The notes beneath the pieces are model-generated. The model searched no databases. It was not told where the DNA came from and saw nothing but the letters and a program-made list of their open reading frames with translations. A stretch of 64,000 nt of DNA from Homalodisca vitripennis (Eukaryota > Arthropoda > Insecta > Hemiptera > Cicadellidae), in NCBI RefSeq assembly GCF_021130785.1, contig NC_060213.1:67905001-67969000 (forward strand), in the 5' to 3' direction. Positions 13,690 through 26,416 of this stretch are shown here, in pieces. A program made the position numbers and the translations under genes. Each line of letters opens with the position of its first letter. Position 1 is the stretch's first letter.

Positions 13690-14249
13690 ACATTGGCTAA
13701 TTCATATTGCCGACAACTTTCCAAAGGAGTAGGAGTCGCCATTTTTGTAAGAAAAACTATACTTTTTCTTCAGTTTCACCCGTAAAAACTATCAAAAAAT
13801 ATTCCGAAACAGTTGGGATGAAATTCAATTAAAAAAGATCAAAATTAACCGTCATCGGAATTTATAGATCTCTCAATGGCAATGAGGAAAATTCTTTTAC
13901 ACATTTTGATGCCCTAGTGATGGATTTGACTAGCCATCAACAGCATTATATCCTAATGGGTGATTTCAACATTAATGCAATGGACACTAATCATCCTTCC
14001 ACCAAACGATTTGACGACTTGTTAAGGTCATTTGACTTAGAATGGTTAATCCAAATGCCAACGGGTGTGACACATTCAACACAGTCAACAATTGACAACA
14101 TCATCTCCAATCTACCAAGTGTCACAGTGTCCGTGGTCAATACAGCTATCTCGGACCACTACGGCCAAGAGGCTTTAATTATTGGAGTAAGAATCCAAAG
14201 GCATGTGATGTTTCCAAATCAATTATATCTTCCAAAAATATGTCTATAA
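13690..14249 (+). pseudogene. LINE endonuclease (APE-type) fragment
   Basis: C-terminal half of an apurinic-like endonuclease that would nick target DNA. Visible in two frames: GVGVAIFVRKTI, then a frameshift, TVIGIYRSLNGNEENSF, and from 13,917 a 110-codon frame with ILMGDFNINAMDTN (catalytic Asp/Asn of the GDFN motif), STIDNIISN and ISDHYGQEALI (the SDH motif with the catalytic His). Motif order and spacing match the family. The N-terminal third with the first Asn and Glu motifs is missing, so the domain is inactive. Confidence 0.8.
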
Positions 14250-14320
14250 CAGCATGGGACATCGTCAAAAATAAAAGCAAATGATGTAACAAACAAATCT
14301 AATTAAAAGGTGATAGACTT

Positions 14321-15969
14321 GTGGAGGACGCGGTGGAGGTTGCAAATAGGCTTAACAGATTCTTTGGATCTGTTGCTTGTAAGCAAGGCCCTTGGCCATC
14401 ACCCCCACAAGGAATCCTAAATCGAAGGCAGTGTCCAGTAACCTCCCTGGCAATGGCACCTGTCGTTGAGGAAGATCTTGAAAAAATAATTCAGCAGCTC
14501 CTAGCCAAAAAACACAAATGATTTAAATTCAATGTCAACGTGGCACATAAAAATATGTTCAAAGCATATTGTAAGACCTTTAACCCAATTAGTAAATTTC
14601 TCTTTTGAACAAGGAGTTTTTCCCTCATTCCTCAAAACCGCTAAAGTAACCCCAATTTTCAAGAAAGATGATCCCCAATCCCCACAAAATTACCGGCCTG
14701 TCTCAATTTTGCCAGTTATGAGCAAAATATTCGAAAAGCTTTTCATGACACGAATGCTTAAATTTTTGAATATGCACAACCAGCTATCTGAAGACCAGTT
14801 GGGCTTCAGGAAGGGCAAGTCGACAATAGACGCTGTTGTAAATCTTGTCGACATGGTTGTAAAGGGACAAGAACGTCGGGATCTCACATTGAGTGTGTTC
14901 CTGGGCATATTGAAAGCATTCGATTGTGTTGCCCATGTTACAATGCTTGACAAACTTGAATCTCATGGCATCCGAGGCGTGCCTCTCCAGTGGCTCAGAT
15001 CACAGAACTCAAATTGTCTGATCCGATTCATCGGAGATATAGTGTCCCACAGGGCTCAATTCTCAGACCAATTCTCTTCCTGATCTATGTCAATGATGTA
15101 GGTTCATCACGTCTGCACGGAAGGCTAGTGCAGTATGCTGATGACACGACCCTCTGTTTCACTAGCAAATCAAAATTGATTCTGGAAGAGCAAAGTTTTG
15201 TTGAAACCAACAACTGCGTCCAAAATTTTAACAGCCTCTATCTTAAAACAATTTCTGCAAAATCTAATTTGATAAATTTGGCTTTACGATCGGTAGATAG
15301 TCATGACGAGCCAGCTGTTATGTTGTCTGACACCATGCTGGAAGAATTATATTGTTCAACATTCCTGGGAATATACCTAGAGCGAGGGTTGACCTAGAAC
15401 GATCACATCGACCACGTTTGCTCCAAATTGGCCTCAGGCATATATTTTTTGAGGTCTCTAGCCAAATACTGCCCGAGTGAGGTTCTGATGATGGCGTATT
15501 ATGGCTTGATTTACCCCCACCTCACTTACGGGCCTCACTTACGGTGTTGTGGGGAACTTGTGCAAACAATAAGTTCCTGAGTGTGTTCAAGCTGCAAAAA
15601 CAAGCGATCCGCATTATTACTAAGCTGAAATTTAAAGAGTAGTGCAAGGAAGCCTTCAAACATTTGTAACTGTAAATGCTGCCTAGTCTCTACATCTTGG
15701 AAACAACTCTGTTTTGTGTGTCTAAATGTGCCATGACGAATGGCCGAGACATACATGTGTATGAGACTAGAGTCAGAGAAAGCTACCGAACTGGTAGACA
15801 CAGAACGGTGGTTTATGAACGCTTGCCTTCACAGGCAGGTGTTCATTTCTTGAATAAGTTACCAGATTCAATTGAAAACATTCCAACGCTCAAAGTGTTG
15901 AAAACACGTTTGAAACGCTTTTTAGTGTTACAAACATTTTATAATGTTGACGAGTTTTTTTGCTTATGA
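14321..15969 (+). pseudogene. LINE reverse transcriptase, copy 1, broken
   Basis: Reverse transcriptase read over several frames: a linker at 14,321-14,521, then 14,532-15,083 with NYRPVSILPVMSKIFEKL, LSEDQLGFRKGKSTIDAV and FLGILKAFDCV, and 14,990-15,397 with SVPQGSILRPILFLIYVNDV and YADD (15,134-15,145). In motif A the family normally has F-L-D; here it is F-L-G, so the catalytic Asp is lost. A TGG-to-TAG change is likely at 15,395, since the reading continues ND-HIDHV after a stop where the sister copy has TW-NNHVDHV. The C-terminal region at 15,676-15,969 has LPSLYILETTLF, VYERLPSQAGVHFLNKLP and YNVDEF. Frameshifts separate the blocks. Related to 34,285-35,104. Confidence 0.85.
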
Positions 15970-16185
15970 TTGGGAGACCATTAATAAAAAAGACTGAAGA
16001 AATTCGTCGCTGGAAGTGGGAATAATTGGTGAATGAATGGATTTAGGTACGTTTGCAAAATTGTATGTTTGAACGAGATTTCTTGTGGTGTGTTTAACAA
16101 AAATTATAGCAAGTAAAAAGAAACAAAACTCACATTTGCCATGCGTTGTGTGTTCCGGCAATAAAAATCTGATTTGATTTTATTT

Positions 16186-17117
16186 GGTTGCTGTAGAGCA
16201 ATTTCCATGGTAGTAATTTCCCATGGCATGTTGAGAAATGTCATTGTAGATTGAAAAAGCTCCACCAGGCGAATATAACTGTAAAACTGATTCTAAGTCT
16301 ATAACTTACACAGTAATATCAACTTTTTAGCAATACAGTGAAATCTACTATTCCTATCAACCTGTATGACTAAATCTAAAAATCCTGGACCTAATTCTCT
16401 ACAATATTACTGATAAATAATCTTTGGAGTCAAATTTGTGCTAAATAGGATGTCTCAGTCAGCCCTACTATTTTTCACACATTTAACAAGTAAACGGAAC
16501 ATAACCTCAACACTACTATTCCTAACTCTACGAATGCAATAATGCTCAGTCTAAATCTAAATCAAACTATTACAATAAAATGGAACGACAGAGGAATTAT
16601 GGAGATAAGTAAGAGGACAACTTCGGAAAAACGTTGGGTGTTTTCTAAACGAATTTAAAGAGTGTACAGTATTATAACACTTGATGCTTAAAAAAGTTTA
16701 AAATTTTGGCATAAAAGCAACGAAATTTTTAGTGTTAATCCTTTGTATTAATAGGGTGATAGAAAAAGAATGAGACAATTTATGTAGAAGATTGAATGAG
16801 TCCCTTTAAAAATACCAAGGTAAATAAATCAAACTGGGAGTAGTAAAAAGGACTGCTGACGTTGCAGGATAAACAAATACTGTTAAACTAATAACGACGG
16901 TGCATACACGGTAATGGAACAAAGAAGTCGAAAAGGAACATTTCCTTTGTTTAAAAACGTTACGAGTTTTTCAAACAAAGAGGTAAGATCAAGAGGAAAG
17001 AGGGGATAAGCAAAATTCTTACCCATCAGACGTCGACTTCGGTGCTTGTCAGGACAAGACCAACTACTGGATTATTTGAGAAATAATTACAATAACAATT
17101 ACAAATAATTTATTCTC
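16186..17117. other. A+T-rich sequence with a dispersed repeat
   Basis: No coding frame. About 16,880-17,045 resembles 31,195-31,350 in the same orientation: both have ctaataacg, taatggarcaaag, gagtttntcaaacaaagaagt-like text and gggataag or gggataaag in the same order. This indicates an old dispersed repeat of about 160 bp. Confidence 0.5.
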
Positions 17118-18925
17118 GCTTATTTTTATATCACATTGACACTGAAACACTACATTTCCCACTAAAAAATTTGAAGAAAATATTTACTATGCATAAAAAT
17201 ATACCTAATCTACCCAAACCAATATATAGGTTTTACTATAGACATGATAGAAGGCATTGATTTTAAAGTAATAAAATTAGACCAATTCGTGAAGCAGACT
17301 GAATATTTGACTGGAACATGTAATATATCCCACCGTATATAATATATGGTGGAAATATTTTTCCATGGTGTTCTGATGGAAGCGTTCCTGTAGATTACAT
17401 TTAATATTGTTGTTGTACCTTGGTACCTTGAGATAAGCCCTAAACGATGAGTTATGATATTGACAGTGATGTATAAATCAAGTGTATAATCTACGAATGA
17501 GCGTTAGTTAACTAAATGCAGTCTGAATTATTCTGATGGAAGCAGTCCTGGACCTTAACGTTTAATATTGATGCGATCTCTAGAAGACTCTTGGTACTCT
17601 TGACTTCCTAATGAGTTACATTATTCACAGTCATATTTATATGAAGTAGATTATCGATGGACCAATCTTATTTAAATATGGGTTCAACTGTTGTAACGTA
17701 AAGCAGAGCACCATACATTTATAATGTTATTGAGCTCCTGTTGATCACTGTAAAAAAAATCATCACATTCCCTATATTCTTATTTCCCCATATACATCTA
17801 AGGAATATTCCATAAACTACGGGAACTTTAAAGGAGCCTTTTCTATTTTTGAAGATTTTAGAGCTAGAGATTTGGTAATATAGCATGAACCATTTACCTC
17901 CAATCCGTAAGCCACATGTTAATGTTCTAACCGCCAATTCCATGGGCTAAATACTAGACCACAAAGCACTAGGCGGGCTATGTGTCTCTATACCAACACA
18001 TATGTTTGTGTGTAGTACACATCTACATATATTCACTAAAACCTCTGTTTCTTTAAAGGGTAGGGCGATGGTTTAAGTAGGCTACAGTTTTCTTTATAAT
18101 TAGATGGGTTACTACTACACTTAAACTTTGACTAAAATGATTATTTAAAGTATTGTATTGTATACATAACATTATTGAGAACACATATCAATCACTTGAT
18201 TAGTGCTGAATTGTTTCTGTTCAAAAAATCATTTATTGCATCATAAAAAATCACCAAAATAAATTTTCTGCAAGTTACAAAATATATTACTTTTTGACAT
18301 ACTTGTTGAAAACTTAAAACATACCCTTAATTAAAAGCACTACTCATATTACCTGCTTTAAATTCTTGGAATATGTTTGAAAAGAAACGAATTTGAGAAT
18401 TAGTTACACGATAACTATTTTACTTATAAGTGTTATATGCACTGTATATCCCTTGCTGTGTTACTAGGACATGTATAAATTACAATATAATTGTTCTTAG
18501 TTAGCCAAAAATCTTTATTTTGCTATGTTTTTGTAGCCAACATTGTTACTCTTAGCATAAATGTATAAATTCTTTCAAAAGCTCGTCTAAATCCCATGTG
18601 AACACGTACTATATGAACTCCAGGTTCGTTGTGAATATATGGAGCTATATAACGAGACTGAAGTTAGTTAGTTCTTGAGATAGATCGTACAGACAGACAT
18701 ACAGAAATGAAATGATTCTATTCCATCCACTCGATTGATAGAGTTCTGTAACGCTCAGCTAATATTTTGACTATATTAAAAATAAATGTACAGTATGAAT
18801 AGCAATCACATGGGAAAACAATATTACAGATGAGTAGGTTTGTCAGTTAAGGCTTGTACTTAGGCTAGACAGTGCATGTTTCTAGTGAAAATACTCCTCT
18901 TCACTCACAGTGGGAATAAGCGGGT
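17118..18925 (+). repeat. Duplication unit B' (second copy)
   Basis: Direct repeat of 8,373-10,020, starting at the shared string ttttatatcac/aacttgac...ctgaaacactac. It keeps the same order of landmarks through ccgccaattccatg (near 17,930) and acagacagacatacag (near 18,690). It lies about 6.2 kb away from its partner A'. Confidence 0.8.
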
Positions 18926-19929
18926 ACTCGACCTCATTATTTTTATAGTTTAGTAGCTTTTATTTTGAGATGGAAGATAAATAACTGCACTTCGTGCAAG
19001 AGAAATTAACTTTCTTGCTTTTTGTGACGTTCTCTAATATACGTAATATCTTATGCTGTAATAACATTTTAAAATGTCAACCATTCTACTTAAAGCTCTG
19101 TTAAAAAAAGAGTTAGTAGCAGATAATAATAACATTTGATTCTAGAGCACATATTCAATTAGATTGATAGTGTTAGGTAGTGTAGGTATTAGAGGGGTAG
19201 GATTCCACCCTTGCCCATATGTATTAGTCACGGCCGTCTAAATATTGCGATTTTATAAACTGTGTTATAAATATAAAAATATAATGTTCTGAAATGGCAT
19301 TTTGGTCACAATACAATGAAGGTAGTTAAATAAAAGCTGGCCTTTTAGGCGTTTTGCTTTATAAAAACATTGAAAAATTACGCTTTGTTTCGTTAAAAAG
19401 AGAATTCTGTTGTATGAGGATTATACACGATTAGACGATATCGTACAGCGTTGATAGTAAATCGATCTGCACTGGTTAGTGGAGGTCAAAAGACTATTGC
19501 ATAAAATATAATGTACAGAAATAATGAAAGCCAAACAAATATCATCGTCATAACAATAATAATGTGGAAGGGGGTAGTTGCGAATTCACATAGTACAGCA
19601 TTGTGTAATCATAAGGGTGTCGCGAAGGGAGCTCACTGTTATAAATAACAAATTTAACGTAAATAAGGACGCGATGGGAGGTTCATTTGGGGTACTATCT
19701 ATAAGGATGTTTTTATTATTTCTTGCCATATATTTGGCACTTTTGTAGCCTACTCTGATGGACAGAAACATTTCAGATCGACACTTTCCCTCCCTTATTA
19801 TACGTGATCTGACGTTTGAAAAGTTAGGTCGTCTTGGGGATGATCATAAGTCGTGAAGAACCGATCGGAATTTTTTTGCCTATTTTATTAATTATTTTTT
19901 TTATAAATGGTCAGGAGGAATTTATCTAA
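18926..19929. other. Unassigned sequence left of MULE copy 2
   Basis: About 1 kb with no identified gene. Candidate left ends for the following MULE were sought (G-run strings near 19,190 and 19,567), but neither continues into the spacer and gtacc seen at the known ends, so the left boundary is unresolved. Confidence 0.35.
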
Positions 19930-21635
19930 ACTATTTTACTGTGTGATAACCCACCTCCAAACAGTTCCATGAGTTCATTTTCTGGTAACATGAACCCTAC
20001 CATAAACTGTCACAATGGCCCTATTGCGCTCTCTTCACATAATCAGCATGATTGTCGTGATATAGCAGCCGCTTTTGACGGTACCTGGCAGAAGCGAGGC
20101 TTCACCTCTGTGAACGGCGTAATGACAGCAACATCCTTCGATACAGGAAAGGTTATGGACTTTGAGTGTTTCAGCAAATATTGTAATAAATGTGTCAGAA
20201 AACCTCTAAGCCATGACAAAACCCTATTGAAACAGCACAAAAATTCTGGTACTTGTTTGGCAAATTTTTCAGGTACAAGTGGTGGAATGGAGGTGGCGGG
20301 AGCTCTGATTCTTTGTCGCCGCTCTGAGGCTAAACTCAATGTGCGATACACAAAATACCTTGGAGATTGGGACTCTAAGGGGTTTACTCATGTTGTGGCA
20401 AACAATCCCTATGGTGATGATGTTTTGTTAGAAAAACTTGAATGTGTAGGCCATATTCAGAAGCGACTAGGAACAAGACTGCGGCGATTGAAGAGGGATA
20501 AAAAAGGAATCAAATTGAAGGATGGTAAAGGACTTGGAGGACAAGGTAGGTTGACTGATGTAGAGATAGATCACTTACAACGTTTTTATGGGATGGCAAT
20601 AAGGAATAATTTGGAAGATGTTGAAAAAATGAAGAGAGCAATATGGGCTACGTTCTATCACAAATTATATCGACTGACGCAAAACCTCAGCACGAACTAT
20701 GCCCGCCTGGGATTGAGTCTTGGTGCAAATACAGACAAGCTCAGGCAAATAATAAGCTAGATGATTTCAAACATACAAACTCATTGCCTGAATCTATTAT
20801 GGAAGAAATAAAACCAATCTATAAGGATTTATCAGCCCCAGCCCTACTAAAGAGGTGTCTGCACGGTAAAACACAGAACCCTAATGAAAGCATCAATAGC
20901 GTAATTTGGAATAGGCTACCCAAGACCACATTTGTTGGCATTCAGACATTAAAATTAGGGGTTTGTGATGCAGTTCTTAGTTTTAATGAAGGAGCAATGG
21001 CCAAAGTGAATGTTTTGGAACGATTATGCATCCAACCAGGACGCTTTATGGTTGAAGGCCTTCAACAAATCGATTCCAATAGGGTTAAAAAAGCTGACAA
21101 AGAAGTCCAAGAAGAAAATAAAAAGAAGAGGATAAAAAGAAGGATAGGAAAAAAAGAGTAAAAATGAAGAAGATGATTACTGTCCAGGTGAATTTTAAAG
21201 TGATTATGTGTTTTGAAGTGTAACTAAAACTTTAAAGCTGTTTTAACCGAAAGTACCGTTTTGTGACATTTCGGAACACGTTGTGAAACAATTATTAGAC
21301 TTACAGACTTCAAATTTTACACACTTATTGCAGACTAGTTGGTGAGTAGATTCATGCTTTTTTATCAATATATATTATGTTTTTATAATTTTAAAAAATA
21401 TTGTATTTACATAATTAAAAAAAAAAATTTTGTTAAATTGCTACCACGATAATTTTTTTGTTTATTGAGATATTAAAAAAAAGGCATGAAAATATAAAGC
21501 TGTTAATGTAGAACAAAACCCTAAAGTTTAAAGTCAATATGTCTAATAGTTTAGGAGATAATGGTACCGACATGTTGCAGTGTACTCCCATTTAAATAAC
21601 ATGGGACCCGAAAAAAGGTACATGCTCCCCTTAAA
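19930..21635 (+). mobile_element. Mutator-like (MULE) DNA transposon, copy 2, 5' part missing or diverged
   Basis: Holds a long transposase frame and a right end whose inward reading starts ttaaggggagcatgtacc (21,617-21,634), comparable to the left end of copy 1. The subterminal phrase ggagataatggtaccgacatg near 21,551 parallels ggagataggcgaacag at the right end of copy 1. The first readable transposase codons near 19,935 correspond to the LPPPP region of copy 1, so about 450-500 bp of N-terminal coding sequence is absent. Confidence 0.7.
19969..21161 (+). pseudogene. MULE transposase, copy 2 (one frameshift)
   Basis: Most of a Mutator-like DDE transposase in two overlapping frames. Frame one (19,969-20,760) has AAFDGTWQKRG (Asp37), a probable zinc knuckle inserted after it (Cys72, Cys75, His90, Cys96), TSGGMEVAGAL, YLGDWDSKG (Asp133/135) and the MULE CxxH motif in LECVGHIQKRLG (159-162). 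Frame two (to 21,161) resumes near 20,670 with PQHELCPPG, then LHGKTQNPNESINSVIW with the catalytic Glu, and a lysine-rich coiled tail. The switch just after IWATFYHKL is consistent with a single small indel; no other stop interrupts the readable part. The first Met at 19,969 is probably not native, because similar residues are readable upstream. The N-terminus is missing. Confidence 0.85.
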
Positions 21636-22065
21636 TGAATACATTGAGATTGATTACGTAATCATTATCTGGGTGTAAAATTGATTACCTGCTAAACGTT
21701 GCTTTAGTTATACAAGGTTAGTCAAGCTGTCACGCTAGTTTAATACTGGTATAGCGTGAGTTCCCCAGAATGTGCTTCTAAATAAACAGTCCATTCTTTT
21801 TAGAGCCGTTTTTATTTTGATGTGGATATGAACTGCCATAATGACCAGAGAAAAACAAACTTAAATAGACGAAGAAGATATTAAATAAACACCAGTAAAG
21901 TCCTAATAATGGCATTCTTTACAAATAATTTAGAAACTATTGTAATTTATAAACCACTATTAATAAAACTTACATTACATTTTTATATTTCTATAAGTTG
22001 TGTAAATATTTCGCGGAAGTCGTACGTACTGGTAGCTCTTATAGCAGTGATTACCGTGTAATATT
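21636..22065. other. Unassigned A+T-rich spacer
   Basis: About 430 bp between the MULE and a compound microsatellite. No open frame, hairpin or element end seen. Confidence 0.4.
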
Positions 22066-22224
<159 letters not shown>

Positions 22225-22552
22225 ATGTACAGAGATGCTTTGGTTACCATTCGTTTGATTTATGACACTTAAAAACACAAACTATAAACTATATTCTAAT
22301 ACTATTTGTTGTCTACATAAAAGAAAAAGCATTGCTCTTTAGGAAAATTAAACTGCTTTCACTTTCTAAACGATTATTAACTAATAAAAATATGTACATA
22401 CTATCTGCCATTACAGTTATGTGTTTACAATATCATATCTTTCTAGTAGTAATTTTTTTCAACTGTTTCTTAAATTGTCATTGATTGCTTTCTTTAATTG
22501 AATTGTCTAACATGTTCATCAGCCTAATTGATTGTACATGGAAAGATTTTGT

Positions 22553-24286
22553 CTAAATAACAGTACGATGAATTGGGAACTGAATCATTACATTACTAAA
22601 TCTGGTTATTCTTAGATGCACATCGTACATTCGTGTGTATCTCTCATACAGGTATGTAGGTTTTTTACTATCTAACACTTTGTTCATCATTAACAATATG
22701 CTATATTCCTTGCGCTCTCTCATTTTTAGCCAGCCCAGTTCCCTATAATATCTAGTAACATGGTCATCTAATCTAAGGTTAAAAATATATCTAATGCTAG
22801 CGTTCTGAGCTCTTTGTAATTTATTTGTCATTTCTAAATTTATATCACAGTAAGCAGCAATTACATAATTCAACAGGGGAAATACCAAGGATGTTACCAG
22901 CATCTTTCTGATATGAAACGGAGGTTTAAAACAGAGATTTCGAAATTGATACAAACATTTATAAATTTTCTTATGTATATAATTAACCTGGTCAGACCAA
23001 GTGAGGGAGGAGTTTATTCTAAGGTCAAGATTTGTTTATTTATGTACATATTCTACTACTACAACCATTTATTACGATAGGTAAAACTGCATTATAATCT
23101 AGTTTGTTTAGTATACGTGGTGTTCCAAAAATAATGGGTTTACATTTTGTAGTGTTTAGGCTTAACCCATGGTCTTTACACCAATCGAAAATATTTGAGA
23201 GGTCTGCATTCAAAGAATTTATTGCATTGTTTATATTCTTAATATCACACTTAATGTACAGCTTTAAATCGTCTGCATAGAGCATTGTGTCACAAAATAC
23301 GATATTATCGGTAATCCTATTTATATAAAGTGAGAACAATAATGCAGAGAGAGTCGAACCTTGAGGCACACCTACTGGGTTAATATCCCAATCAGATAAG
23401 GAACCGTTTGTTGTTTTTACACACTGATAACGATCACTCAAGTAAGAATCAAACCAGTGAATGACTTTCTGACTAAAATTATAGGATTCTAATATTGATA
23501 ATAATAGTCCGTAATCGACGCAATCAAAGGCTCGGCTAAAGTATAATAACATTAAGATTGTCACTTGTAGCAGCCTTGTCCGTAGCAGCCCTGACATCGT
23601 CTGTTATCCTTATCAGTGCTGTATGAGTACTATAATTAGTTCTATATCCAGACTGAAATTTACATAATATATTATTATTCTCTATGAATGTACAAATTTG
23701 TCTATATACAAGCTTATCTAGAATCTTACCTAGAACACACAGTATATTTATGGCTCTATAATGCTTAAATTCTAATGGATTGGCTACTATTGGTAAAGGC
23801 AAAATCATTGCTTTTTTTCATTGCTCAGGGTATATACAGTTCGATAAAGATTTATTAAAAATATGACATAAGACATCTTTTATTTCATAAAAAATTAATT
23901 TAATTAATTTTAGCTGAATTCCATCATGCCCAACAGCATTTGATGAAATTGTAATTAATTCCCTGTGTATCATATCATTATTTACACTGTGAAATAAAAA
24001 AAACATTATGTACATCCAAATTTAATCTTAATTGCTTATAATAATTTATTAATCCAACATTGATCTGATTATCTATACCACAAAAATACTTATTTAATTT
24101 ATTGAGATTTATAACAGGATCAGACAAACACTTAGGTGCTTTTCCTGCACCCTGACTCTTTACTACCTTCCATAAATCCTTATTAGTTTTATTAGGATCC
24201 AACAAAGATCCAAAATGCCTATTTCTGGCGTCTCTCAACATACGCTTAATTCTATTTCGTAATAGTCTATAATTATTCCAAACCAT
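22553..24286 (-). pseudogene. LINE reverse transcriptase, element 1
   Basis: Blocks in order on the minus strand: 24,286-23,978 (NRHFGSLLDPNKTNKDLWK), 24,015-23,818 and 23,808-23,536 (HYRAINILCVLGKILDKLV, FQSGYRTNYSTHTALIRI), 23,597-23,040 (FSRAFDCVDYG, GVPQGSTLSALLFSLYINR, YADD at 23,268-23,279) and 22,954-22,553 (C-terminal region, LVFPLLNYVIAAYCD). In motif A the expected L-D-F-S is L-Y-F-S, so the catalytic Asp is lost as well as several frames. The element is dead. Confidence 0.85.
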
Positions 24287-24300
24287 AGGTTCTTTAGTTC

Positions 24301-25316
24301 TTAAATACTTTTATATACAATATCTCTGTCTTTCATAAGATTTTTCAATTCATCATTTATCCACGGGCAAGAATTTCTTTTTTTTGATATTTTTCTTTCA
24401 GGCACATATTTAATATACAGTTTGTCTAACATACTACATAATAATTCAACTTTTGTGTTAACAGATTTCACTACGATAAACTTGATCAAAATCCAGCTGT
24501 GAACATTCATGCTTTAATTCGTTTACATTAATGTTTTTAAAATCTCTTATAACTATATCATCATTATTTTTATACACTTTAACTTTTAGATTTAGTTCAA
24601 TAAATACCAAGTCATGATACGAGATTCCAGATACAGGTACCTGACCAAATGTTTTAACTCTATTGCAGTCATTAACAATTAATAAATCTAACAAAGTGTC
24701 TGAATCAGGTAGGTGGTACGTTGAATCCAATGGTAAAACAGATAAATTTAAATTGTTCAACAAATTTAACAATACAGTTTTTTCAGGAAATATTCTGTCT
24801 GTATTTAAATTTACATTAAAATCTCCTACAACTAACAAATTATTATATACAGGTAATAAGTTTGCCAAACATTCATTAATAAAGCCCAATTTCGGAGGTT
24901 TATATACAGCACATAATAAAAGTTTCCATCCCATGGATATTTCTAAAATAATAAATTCTGGCTTTTTACAATAGACAGGATTAGACATTTTTATTAATTT
25001 GTAACTTAAAAATTTTTTTAAGTAAATGGCCAGACCGCCACCTTCCTTTTCTTCTCTGTCATGCCTTATCATATTGTAATCATTAATTTCATATGGTGGA
25101 GATGGTATTTCTGGTTTTAAAAAACGTTTCTGAGGCAACTATGATATCCAAAAGGCTGTCTTTAAATAAATTTAAAAAGGATTCTTTATGTACCCTCAAA
25201 TTTTCAACATTTATATGCGCTACTCTCAAAAACCTCCTAGACTGATCACAATTATCTCTTAGATTAGATATTCCATCAACTCTCAACTTACTGGTAATTA
25301 TGTTATCGATCATCAT
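24301..25316 (-). pseudogene. LINE endonuclease, element 1
   Basis: APE-type endonuclease in two main frames. 25,316-25,089 has LRVAHINVENLRVHKESF (first Asn motif) and IIVASETF (catalytic Glu). 25,138-24,458 has YNMIRHDREEKEGGGLAIYL, LLLCAVYKPP, LLVVGDFNVNLN and GISYHDLVFIEL, where Tyr replaces the Asp of the usual SDH but His is kept. The frame at 24,510-24,301 is the linker to the reverse transcriptase (ERKISKKRNSCPWINDELKNL). One frameshift separates the first two blocks. Confidence 0.85.
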
Positions 25317-25459
25317 AAGTAGAAAAAATTATTCAAAACAATCCAAAAATCATTCCTAATTGACAACAAAAATATGCACTCTAGCATCATATATTCAATA
25401 AAACTAAACTTAAAACAACGCAACACAAAAATGATTCCTGCACTGTAAGTAAACGAACG

Positions 25460-25804
25460 TCATTCAAGCTTACCGAGGTCCTTCTCACTGTCGATGATTA
25501 CAAAGCGCTCTCCTTCAGTTTTTCTCATGAAGATCCGGCCATTCTTAACCCACAGGAAGGTGAACTGTTTTTCTCTCTTGATGACGCGCGCTGCATTTAG
25601 AAGTTTCCTCTTAGCTGGTGTTAGGCTTTCATTCACGTACACTGGTATTACCTCTCCGTCCATGAAACCCAAGTCCCGTGAGTTCAAGTTCCTCTTCTGT
25701 CTTCTATTAGCCAGAAACTCCAACATGTCCATCTTCCGTGTGAACTTCACAACTATACCTCCAGATCTATACCTCTCAGAGAGAGAGAGAGAGACAATTG
25801 ACAA
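25460..25804 (-). pseudogene. LINE ORF1 C-terminal domain (FP-like), element 1
   Basis: Carries VYVNESLTPAKRKLLNAA, FTFLWVKNGRIFMRK and GERFVIIDSEKDL, the pattern of the C-terminal domain first named in baculovirus FP proteins and common in the ORF1 proteins of insect LINEs, where ORF1 binds element RNA. Only about the last 100 codons are element sequence; the first dozen codons (MSIVSLSLSERY) are read through the AG/TC tract of the neighbouring element and are not native. The frame runs to its own stop near 25,460, about 150 bp before the endonuclease. Confidence 0.75.
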
Positions 25805-26416
25805 TTTCTTTATTTAACCTGCCCTGGCTTAGACCAAAGGTCCACTCTTTCGCCAGGACAGGCCCCAAACATTTAACAATTTTATGATTCATTACAATTG
25901 TTGTGGAAAAAAATGTCTTACTTATACACAAGCATTTTTACATTGCATTGTATACATGTCTTTACATTACATGCTTGTAACAAGGTTATTCCTGCAATAC
26001 ACAATGATATTATAAATTCTAAATATTAAATAATAAATATATATATATATATCTATTTTTATTTTATTTTATTTTTTTATCATTGCACAGTCAACAATAC
26101 ATATTAGAGATAAAGTGCAAGTATTACATGCAATAAATATAACTAGTCCTCTCAAACTAACTTAGACACCGCAAACACTTTAATAAATCACATGCATTTA
26201 AACATGCATAATAAAGAGTTTAATAAATATTAATTATAATTTATACAAAAAAATTAAAACAACACAGAACAATTATTTACATGCAGAGTTTAATAAATAT
26301 TCATTATAATTTACACACAACGAAAAGAAAACAACACAGAATAATTATTTACATGGTAATCTAAATTTAATTTATAATTAATCACATATATTGTGTTTAC
26401 AGCAGTGATGTAGTAA

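Larger units (their letters stand above)
13670..16185 (+). mobile_element. LINE (Jockey/CR1-like group), copy 1, 5'-truncated
   Basis: Non-LTR retrotransposon relic carrying the end of the endonuclease, the reverse transcriptase and the C-terminal region, then a 3' UTR of about 200 bp ending near ggcaataaaaatctgattt. The 5' end begins inside the endonuclease, as is usual after incomplete target-primed reverse transcription. A second copy of the same family lies at 34,285-36,135 and shares the 3' UTR phrase cgctggaagtggg. The clade is judged only from motif style. Confidence 0.8.
10879..17117. other. 6.2-kb segment interrupting unit A'-B'
   Basis: Sequence absent from the first A-B unit, lying between the end of A' and the start of B'. 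It contains LINE pieces (12,610-12,870; 13,670-16,185), a dispersed repeat at about 16,880-17,045, and otherwise A+T-rich sequence with no gene. No matching inverted ends or clear target duplication were seen at the two edges, so it may be several insertions or a rearrangement rather than one element. A 16-bp hairpin-like string (cccccttaggggaaag) occurs near 11,180. Confidence 0.6.

Noticed and set aside
19185..19580. G-run strings considered as the left end of MULE copy 2
   Set aside because: Neither continues into the gtacc-type sequence of the known ends, so the left boundary is left open.
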